Below are positions 57,540 through 64,000 of a DNA stretch of 64,000 nt, in pieces. Under the pieces are notes generated by a model that made no database searches, had not been told where the DNA came from, and saw only the letters and a list, made by a program, of their open reading frames with translations. Position 1 is the first letter of the stretch. Each line of letters starts with the position of its first letter. The stretch covers positions 29,990,042 to 30,054,041 of the forward strand of contig NC_134100.1 in NCBI RefSeq assembly GCF_000715075.1, in the 5' to 3' direction. The translations under genes and the position numbers were made by a program. The stretch is from Nicotiana tabacum. Lineage: Eukaryota > Streptophyta > Magnoliopsida > Solanales > Solanaceae.

Positions 57540-58670
57540 ATTAAATCTTTACTGCTTCCTCACTCCAAACTTGAAATTTGATGATAAAACCAGTCTTCCT
57601 AGCTCGATACGCTGAGGTAATTCACGGGAGGCAAGAAATAGAACCTGGGCTGGATTATAAGGTATAGAAAACTAAACTTACAGTAATAGTACCAAAAAAA
57701 AATTACACTGTCAACATATATAAGTTAAATCGATCTATATATGTGACCGGATCGCAAAGATTATGTTGCTACCTCAACTGGTTTTACCAGCCAATGTAAT
57801 ATGACTTATAAAGAACTAGCTTTAAGGATTTTTTCAGTGTTGCGGCTTGCAAGTTGCAAGTAGACGTACATATTTAACTCAATTCCCCACCAATTGTTGC
57901 AATAACTCATTCTAATCTTGGTTCGAAACATTAGCACGCTTAGATTAACCAGGTGTTAGGTTTATCCGTCTTATTTTTCAGGCTACATCTTATTTATTAT
58001 AGATAATTTCCTGCAGGTTGTAGTTATCCTTCAGATGACTTAATGGTGTAAAATTCCGTTACATGATCAATGTATATAAATTAATTAAACTCAATGTTTA
58101 CTGCTCACTCGCTCCAACTTGAAATGTGACAATAAATAACCAATCTTCTCTAGCCAGATATGCTAGGTAATTCTCCACATGACAGAAAAATACTATAATA
58201 AAAAAAGTATTACCTTTCCTGGAAGGTGAATATGGTTCTATGTGCTCTTTAGGTGTATTAATTTGTTTTGTTCGATGTTAATATTTCACAGTTATTATAA
58301 AAAAAAATAATAAATGAAAGTAACGCAAATAATTTGCTAGAATAAGTTAAATTATACTTCATTAAATATAGTTTAAAAAATTCGTATATTGTCCGTGTAT
58401 ATAATAAGTTAAATACTTATAATATACTCATATAACTGGATCCAAAATGTAGTCTTGCTGCTGCCCGATTTCACCCAGTCAAATTATACGGGTTAAAAAG
58501 TAGTACAGGTTTTAAGGACATCTTTTATTCTGCGGCTTGCAAATTGCAAGTAGACATTCATATGACCTTCAATTGACCCCACAAATTGTTTCAATAATTC
58601 ATCCCATTCATTATGATTAGTTAATCTTGGTTCAGAACACTAATACAGTTAGAATAATAAGATTAGTAGC
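57540..58670 (+). repeat. Diverged tandem duplication
   Basis: 57546-57640 (tttactgcttcctcactcca..aacttgaaatttga..gctgaggtaattc) resembles 58096-58180. 57843-57960 (gcggcttgcaagttgcaagt..agac..aatcttggttcgaaaca) resembles 58534-58650. The order is kept, so a segment of about 0.4-0.6 kb was duplicated in tandem. The spacing differs (about 550 and 690 bp) because of later insertions or deletions. Confidence 0.65.
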
Positions 58671-59114
58671 ATGGTCCTAGTAATTAATTTCTGTCATGAC
58701 CCAGGTGTCCTTGTCCGGCGGAATCTAACTTTCTCTCAGTTTTGGCAACATGTATAACTTTGTTTTTTCCTTCCATAGATTTTTAAACTAGTATTATGCT
58801 CTTATCCATAACGTATTATCATGAATATTCTATACTCAACAAGATGGCGTACGCTGGTGGCATATCCTGCAAACAAAATGGCTGAAAAGTTTTGATAGGT
58901 GAAAGAGAAGACAGCAACCTCTTGTCCTTACTACCGAGGAAACGTCATAGAATGAATAGAATTTTTTTATCTTTAACTTAAATTTTCTATTTCGAGCTTT
59001 AAAAATGAATAAACTCTTCATTGAAAGCAGTTTAATGAGCCATATATTGCACGAAGTTGTATTAGTCAGACAAGTGTATACTAGATAACCGATGGTTATA
59101 CCAAATAAAAAATA
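58671..59114. other. AT-rich DNA, nothing recognised
   Basis: Short frames only. A 61-codon minus-strand frame (58836-59021) has no recognisable similarity. Confidence 0.5.
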
Positions 59115-59269
59115 AAAATAAATTAACGTTTCTTTTTTTGAACAGAAAGATATTTATTCTATTAAAACCAAAACATTAAGCATTACAACAGTAGTTATGA
59201 TCCTGAGGATCATTGATGGATGGTAATCCATGCATGGCATGAGAATTATCCGTGGGGGTTTTATGTATT

Positions 59270-60075
59270 CAAGTATATTAAATACTTAAAAGAGGGTGAA
59301 TAGGAAATGAAGGGAAATGAAATTTTTGAGTGAAATTTTAAGTTTCCTCCCTTGGCAAAGGGACATTGTCCCATATTGGAAGAGGAAGAGATTTTTTATG
59401 GGTATATAAGCAATTACTCTTCTTCTAGCTCTTAAAGAGTTGAGAAGAAGGCAAGCCTCGCGCCGTCGTCGCTTGATTGGCTCGGCTTCGGCTTCGGTCA
59501 ATTGATTGATTAATTTTTTGAACCAAATTTATTTTTAATAGCAAAATATTAACAGAAATGTTATTCAATATTTGTTTTAATAACATAATATTAATATTAA
59601 ATTAATATTAATCCAATCCCTTTTTCAGTTGTGTAACTGAAAATTAAACTACCCTCTTCAATTTTTCCTCTTTATTTTCTCTCTTTATTGTTGATTAAAT
59701 AGCCATTTATGTTATAGCATTTATGTTGTGGTCGTCTTGCATAAACAGCCATTTTGAAGAGTTGCACCTCTTCAGATTTCAGCCCAACTTTGGCTATAGA
59801 TACAACACTATTCTGCCCAGAATTTCCATACGAATTTTCTGAGTTCTTCTCCTTTCTTCGGCATACTTTTAACATCAAACAAAGCAACAGTAAGTGTGAT
59901 TTGCTACCGAACTTTGTATTTGCTGAAATACTAGGGTTTGAAGTACCACTACACGAGTGTATAATTCGTTCTATCATGGGAGGAAATAATCCACAACTTT
60001 GGGTACTAGGAGGGGATTAAATTCCTTAAGGAAATACTGTGAATTCAGTGGGCTCGGATTAAAATTCTGTTTCTG
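59270..60075 (+). repeat. LTR-like sequence with promoter (possible Copia-type solo LTR)
   Basis: Contains 'gggacattgtcccatattgg', like the tgtcccacattgg motif of many plant LTRs, TATATAAG (59403-59410), and a block 'ggtactaggaggggattaaa' with 'gaattcagtgggctcg' that I associate with Solanaceae Copia LTRs. Precise ends and target duplication were not found. It lies within the retroposed insertion described above. Confidence 0.35.
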
Positions 60076-60097
60076 TTTTTCATTTCTGTTTATGTTA

Positions 60098-60346
60098 CTC
60101 CCTCCGTTCCAATTTATGTGAAGTTGTTTGACTGGGCACGAAATTTAAGAAAAAATGACGACTTTTGGAATTTGTGGTCCTAAACAAGTCAAAAAGGGGT
60201 ACAGAGTGTTTGTGTGGTTATAAACGTTTCTCATTAAGGGTAGAATTGGAAGTTTAAACTAAATTGTTTCCAAGTTTAGAAAGGGGTCATTCTTTTTGGA
60301 ACGGACCAAAAAGAAAATAGGTTCACATAAACTGGAACGGAGGGAG
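60098..60346 (+). mobile_element. Stowaway-like MITE (249 bp)
   Basis: Termini CTCCCTCCGTTCCAATTTAT and ataaactGGAACGGAGGGAG are long inverted repeats, flanked by the TA target duplication of Tc1/mariner-type elements (60096-60097 and 60347-60348). Non-coding. Confidence 0.92.
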
Positions 60347-60590
60347 TAATTTATATTTTTCAGAATTATTTTACAAATACAGTTTACTAACAAGACCTAG
60401 AGTAGCAAGGATTCTGCAACAATTAAAGGAAATAGGTTTGACAACACCCTCACCTCCCTTGTCTGCCAGCATCCTGGCCAGAACAAAAGGTGGTAGAAAC
60501 AACAAAAATTCTAATTAAAATAAATTAACGTTTCAAACTAAACGTTTTGGTGTTTTCCATCTTTGAAAGAGTTGGCAGACTAAGTTTGAA

Positions 60591-60595
<5 letters not shown>

Positions 60596-60650
<55 letters not shown>
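60596..60650. repeat. (TA)n microsatellite
   Basis: About 27 uninterrupted TA units. Confidence 0.95.
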
Positions 60651-60652
<2 letters not shown>

Positions 60653-60820
60653 CATTTGTCTATTGTTGTTCTTAGTTCAAACTAACTAATTATGCAAAAA
60701 TTGAAAACTAAAATTTGCAGACTCAAATACTTCAAACAACATATAATAAGCCACAGTAACTGTTGACATTTGTAGCATTCATAAGTTTCTACTCCATTTA
60801 TGAAGCGCTAATAATTAATA

Positions 60821-61082
60821 CTCTCTCCGTCTATTTTTACTTGTCCATTTTTTACTTTGCATTCCCTTTGACAAAAAATAAATAAAGTATATATTTTATA
60901 ATTTTACTCATAACAATGATAGTATTTCAAAAAGTTTTGAAAAATGATTTGAAAAATATGTAATTAATGAGAAGGGTAAAATAAGAATTTGCTTTTGTCT
61001 TTATCTAAATTTGCTAAATTGGACAAGTTAAAGTAAAAATATATTTTTTGTCTAGTGCACAAGTAAAAGTGAACGGAGAAAG
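60821..61082 (+). mobile_element. Stowaway-like MITE (262 bp)
   Basis: Termini CTCTCTCCGTCTATTTTTAC and gcacaagtaaaaGTGAACGGAGAAAG form imperfect inverted repeats, flanked by TA (60819-60820 and 61083-61084). A different family from the MITE at 60098. Non-coding. Confidence 0.85.
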
Positions 61083-61370
61083 TATATATTACTATTATTC
61101 TTGTATTGTGGTTATAGTAGTTGATGGTATAATTAGTAAATGAAAATGTTAGGCGAATTACAATCATGATTGTACATTTGTAGCTTACCAAATTAATCCT
61201 TTGCGGGAAAATCATGATTAAACCCCTATAATGGTTAACTATCAGCAAAACAAAAATTCTAAAAAAGAAGCTGACCAATTTTGAATCAACCAAATAATTT
61301 GAGAGCAGCTCTTGAATCTCAACTTATTTACAAAACCTACTATTTACAAGATAAAATGAACACTACTCTA
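61083..61370. other. Short spacer, nothing recognised
   Basis: AT-rich. ctcta at 61366-61370 is the presumed left target duplication of the Tat element. Confidence 0.5.
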
Positions 61371-61920
61371 TGTATTGGGAAAAACTGAATTTATATATTG
61401 AAGATGACGTGTCATGATACGTGGACTTGTCAAATGGTCAAAACACGGTAATCAACCAAGAAGGCACAGGCGACAACAGATACGGAGAGAAGAAAGTTAA
61501 ATAGGCACGAGTCGCTATTCAAGAGGCACGAGTTTCGTACCTATATAAGTCATTTAAAACCCCGAAGATCGAAAAGGATTGAAGATATGAATCTGATGAC
61601 GCAAAAGAGTCCAAATTCAGCATTAAATATCAAATACGTTAGAGAATTTGTATTTAATAGGAATGATTGAGAAACGTTTCTTTTAATGTCATTTATTGCT
61701 CATTATTGCCTTATTAAGACAAAGGCATTACACTTTCTCCTAGAATCAACTATAAAATGAGAAGGACTCGACATCTGTAGAGAGGACTGAAATTCAAAGC
61801 TATTTACTGTTTTATCATCGTTCTCAAAAATCTTTTATTATTTTCGTCTCCTGATTATCATTAACCCGAATTTCTCTTCGTTTCTAGCTTTGACCAAAGA
61901 CTCAGATTTTTGGTTAAACA
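61371..61920 (+). repeat. 5' LTR of the Tat element (550 bp)
   Basis: TGTATTGGGAAAAACTG ... GGTTAAACA. Much shorter than the chromovirus LTRs here and without their CpG dyad array or tandem repeats. Holds a TATA box and two 'aggcacgagt' words (about 61504 and 61522). Confidence 0.8.
61751..61760 (+). promoter_or_regulatory. TATA box of the Tat LTR
   Basis: TATAAAATGA; transcription is expected to start around 61780, leaving a U5 and leader before the gag ATG at 61989. Confidence 0.65.
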
Positions 61921-61923
61921 AAT

Positions 61924-61938
61924 TGGTTCCGTTACCGG
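61924..61938 (+). other. Primer-binding site of the Tat element
   Basis: TGGTTCCGTTACCGG, 3 nt after the LTR. It resembles the TGGCGCCGTTGCCGG-type sites of Tat/Athila elements with three C to T or G to A type differences. It is not the initiator-Met site used by the other elements in this window. The tRNA was not determined. Confidence 0.65.
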
Positions 61939-61988
61939 AAAACTGATAATCTTTTCTTTTAAGCTACGCTCTATCCGTTGTTATCATC

Positions 61989-63587
61989 ATGTCAAACAAC
62001 AACAACCACAGTGAAAACACCTTGGGAAACCATGAAAATCAAACCCATCAAAATCAAGGAGACCTACCGAACATTGACGTGGTTCCCTCCCCTCTAGATT
62101 CACCACGTCAATCTCGTGAAGGTACTCCTGCCCCTGAATCCCGTGCTGATCAACAAGAACAATCTGAACATTTTGAAGGAGGTGCAAATGAAGCTTTACA
62201 AAAGCTAATTGATGCACAGGTCGGCAAAGCTCTTCAGGCTCCAGTTAGTCGATTGCCTGCTGCACTACCCACACCAACTCCTAATAATAATACATTGGAG
62301 AATCCTCGTTCTGGTCTTGTTAATTCTGGAAATGGAGGAACCACCAGTGAACCACAGGAAGGGGGACCAGGTAATTCAAATAATTCCTATTTTCAAAATT
62401 TAGTTCTAACCTTGCAGAAACAGATTAAGGAACAAAATGACCGTATTGAGCAAATCCCTGGAGTTCCGCCTGTAATAAAAGGAGTAGACATGGACAGATA
62501 CTCACAACAACCTTGGAAGCCAAGTGCTACTCCCCTTCTAATTCCGAAAAAGTTCAAAATGCCTGACATCCCAAAATATGATGGTACTACAGACCCACGT
62601 GACCACGTGACTGCATTTACAACAGGCGTGAAAGGCAACGACTTGACCAAACAAGAAATCAAATCAGTACTGGTCAAAAAATTTGGAGAAACACTCACCA
62701 AGGGTGCATTAACCTGGTATTCTCTTTTATCTATAAATTCTATAAATTCTTTTGCTGAGCTTGCAGATTCTTTTATTAAAGCACACTCGGGAGCTCAAAA
62801 GGTTGAGAAAAGAATGGAAGATATTTTCAAAATCAAACAAGGGGATTCAGAGTTGCTCGGAGACTTTGTTGATAGATTCCAGCGAGAAAGAATGACTCTA
62901 CCCCGTGTACCTGACAACTGGGTTGCAATAGCTTTTGCAAGTAATTTAAATGACAAAAGTTCTGAAGCCACGAGAAGACTCAAAGTAAGCCTTCGAGAAT
63001 TCCCTGCAACTACGTGGAATGATTTTTACAACGAGTAGAGTACGAAGCTGCGAATTGAAGAAGATATCGTACCTAAGTTTCATCATGAAGAAAGGGACGG
63101 TTCCAGAAGATCAGAAACCGAAAAAAGATCAGGTAAAAACATGTACGATTCATATATGGGACCTGCAGGAAAAGACTCACGGTCAAAACAAGATAGCCAG
63201 CAATATGATCAAAAATCGAGGAACAGGGAATCTGGTTCTTCATCAAGATTCAGAAATGATCGGAACAGACAAGAGTCACAAGATGATGACAGAAGTTTAA
63301 AGGCAAGGTTCGGCGGATATAACTTTAATGTCACTATCTCCGAGCTCGTGGCTGTTTTGAGAAGCATGGGAGATAAGGTACGATGGCCAAAAGAGATGCA
63401 GTCAAATCCAAATAGACGCAATCCAGATCATTGGTGCGAATTCCATAATGATCACGGGCACAAAACTTCAGAATGTAGATTCTTGCAGAGTGAAGTGGAT
63501 CATCTATTGAAGCAAGGGTACCTCATTGAGTTATTTAGTGAAAAAGGAAAACAAGCCTATATGAAAAATAGGCAAGAGCCACCATAG
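61989..63587 (+). pseudogene. gag of the Tat element (one frame, one internal TAG)
   Basis: ATG at 61989 opens a 349-codon frame ended by TAG at 63036. The same frame continues to a second TAG at 63585, and the protein clearly runs through both. The N-terminus is Asn, Gln and Pro-rich and low in complexity. The retrotransposon gag domain follows (about residues 185-350: PKKFKMPDIPKYDGTTDPRD, LTWYSLLSINSINSFAELAD, KIKQGDSELLGDFVDRFQRE, ATRRLKVSLREF). Then comes a charged Arg, Ser and Asp-rich stretch (63140-63300) and a zinc knuckle of the form C-x2-H-x4-H-x4-C (CEFHNDHGHKTSEC, 63435-63476), the Tat variant with His in place of the second Cys. Whether the TAGs are inactivating or read through cannot be told from sequence. 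Confidence 0.85.
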
Positions 63588-64000
63588 CCTCCTTCACCCA
63601 AGAGAACAGTGAATGTGATAAGTGGGGGAGAAGATATTCACGGCATAACCTACACAGCTTCCAACAAGGTTTCTAAAGTAACAATTACATACGGGAAATG
63701 GGTACGGCAGGTTTTAGAAAATGAAAGTATTTCATTCGATGATGCAGATACCGAAGGAGTGGTAACCCCATATAATGACGCACTGGTAATATCTTTACTT
63801 GTACATGATACTAATGTAAAACGAGTTTTGATTGATTCAGGGAGTTCCTTAAATATTATACTACTAAGGGTATTACGTGAAATGCAAGCTGAAGACAAAA
63901 TGATACCCAAGGCGCATACCTTGTCAGGCTTCGACAATTCAAGTGTGGTAATAAAAGGAGAGGTAATTTTAACAACTTTTGTTGCAGGTGTTGTTAAAGA
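63588..64000 (+). CDS. Aspartic protease region of the Tat element (3' partial)
   Basis: The gag frame continues after the TAG at 63585 without further stops to the window edge. RTVNVISGG and VTITYGKWVRQVL lead to the protease core RVLIDSGSSLNII, with the catalytic Asp-Ser-Gly at 63834-63842 intact. It then runs through SGFDNSSVVIKGEVILTTF, typical of the Tat protease. RT and later domains, and the gag-pro/RT intron known in Ogre elements, would lie beyond the window. Confidence 0.82.

Larger units (their letters stand above)
59115..60534 (-). mobile_element. Retroposed insertion with 18-bp target duplication (1.38 kb)
   Basis: The 18-mer aaaataaattaacgtttc occurs at 59115-59132 and 60517-60534. 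Just inside the left copy is a run of seven T, which on the minus strand is a short poly(A) tail preceded by agaataaatatctttctg, with an AATAAA signal. A long perfect target duplication plus a poly(A) tail is the mark of LINE-type target-primed insertion. Contents 59133-60516 include an LTR-like promoter segment and a Stowaway MITE. No LINE protein is visible, so it is a 5'-truncated LINE, a SINE-like element or a mobilised transcript. Confidence 0.6.
61371..64000 (+). mobile_element. Tat/Ogre-lineage Ty3/gypsy element, 5' part
   Basis: 5' LTR 61371-61920, PBS 61924-61938, gag from 61989 and the start of protease. It runs off the right edge. Only two stops interrupt about 2 kb of reading frame, so it is much younger than elements B, F, G and H. 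Lineage is judged by gag style and by the WCEFH...GHKTSEC knuckle typical of Tat elements. Confidence 0.88.

Noticed and set aside
59286..60020. 71-codon (-), 101-codon (-) and 88-codon (+) frames in the LTR-like region
   Set aside because: They overlap each other on both strands in LTR-like DNA and show no motif.
1..64000. Search for tRNA or rRNA genes
   Set aside because: None recognised. The tggtatcagagc sites are primer-binding sites, not tRNA genes.

Overview
The window looks like heterochromatic or intergenic DNA from a large plant nuclear genome, most likely Solanaceae (Nicotiana, Solanum, Capsicum or Lycium type). This is inferred from the style of the Ty3/gypsy LTR families, the Stowaway-like and hAT-like MITEs, the plant-type primer-binding sites (tggtatcagagc) and the AT-rich low-copy spacers. 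No intact host gene was found. About 85% of the window is LTR retrotransposon, mostly old and decayed chromovirus-type Ty3/gypsy elements with LTRs of 2.2-3.2 kb, stacked inside one another.

Layout. 1-2970 is the 3' end of element A1: pol C-terminus with chromodomain, then a 3' LTR. A1 sits in a G-type LTR whose end (2971-3011) is itself inside an older LTR (3012-5725). 5726-6817 is an AT-rich spacer with a possible plastid-derived fragment. 6818-8355 is a truncated LTR cut by element D (8356-10772 plus 21796-21846). Element B (10773-21795), complete but dead, is inserted in D's 3' LTR with a ccatg target duplication. B keeps recognisable gag, protease, RT, RNase H, integrase and chromodomain, broken by at least 16 stops and about five frameshifts. 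A truncated LTR (E, 21847-23812) follows.

23813-56087 is a nest up to four levels deep. F (minus strand) is interrupted in its 5' LTR by G (28094-52942). G is interrupted in its 3' LTR by a chimeric insertion (36941-52844). That insertion is interrupted by H (42750-52713). Target duplications identify each step.

56088-61370 is low-copy-like DNA with an hAT-type MITE, two Stowaway-like MITEs, a diverged tandem duplication and an apparent retroposed insertion with an 18-bp target duplication. 61371-64000 is the 5' end of a younger Tat/Ogre-lineage element: a 550-bp LTR, PBS, nearly intact gag and the start of protease.

Main points for follow-up. (1) Both LTRs of G carry the same 5' piece of a host glutathione peroxidase gene (start codon to about residue 104), so the element captured a cellular gene into its LTR. 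(2) The 36941-52844 insertion is bounded on both sides by the 3' (U5) termini of two different LTR families in inverted orientation, yet has a near-perfect 5-bp target duplication, which suggests integration of a chimeric molecule. (3) LTRs of otherwise different families share a layout: a CpG-rich array of CGC-N4-GCG dyads, then a TATA box, then a splice-donor-like site about 92-98 nt later, an acceptor-like TTAG about 303-315 nt further on, a 102-107 nt putative exon and a second donor. In B an acceptor-like site lies directly before the gag ATG, which suggests a spliced gag mRNA. (4) A 16-nt hairpin, CGTTCG-AGGA-CGAACG, lies 16-22 nt before the 3' LTR in nearly every element.
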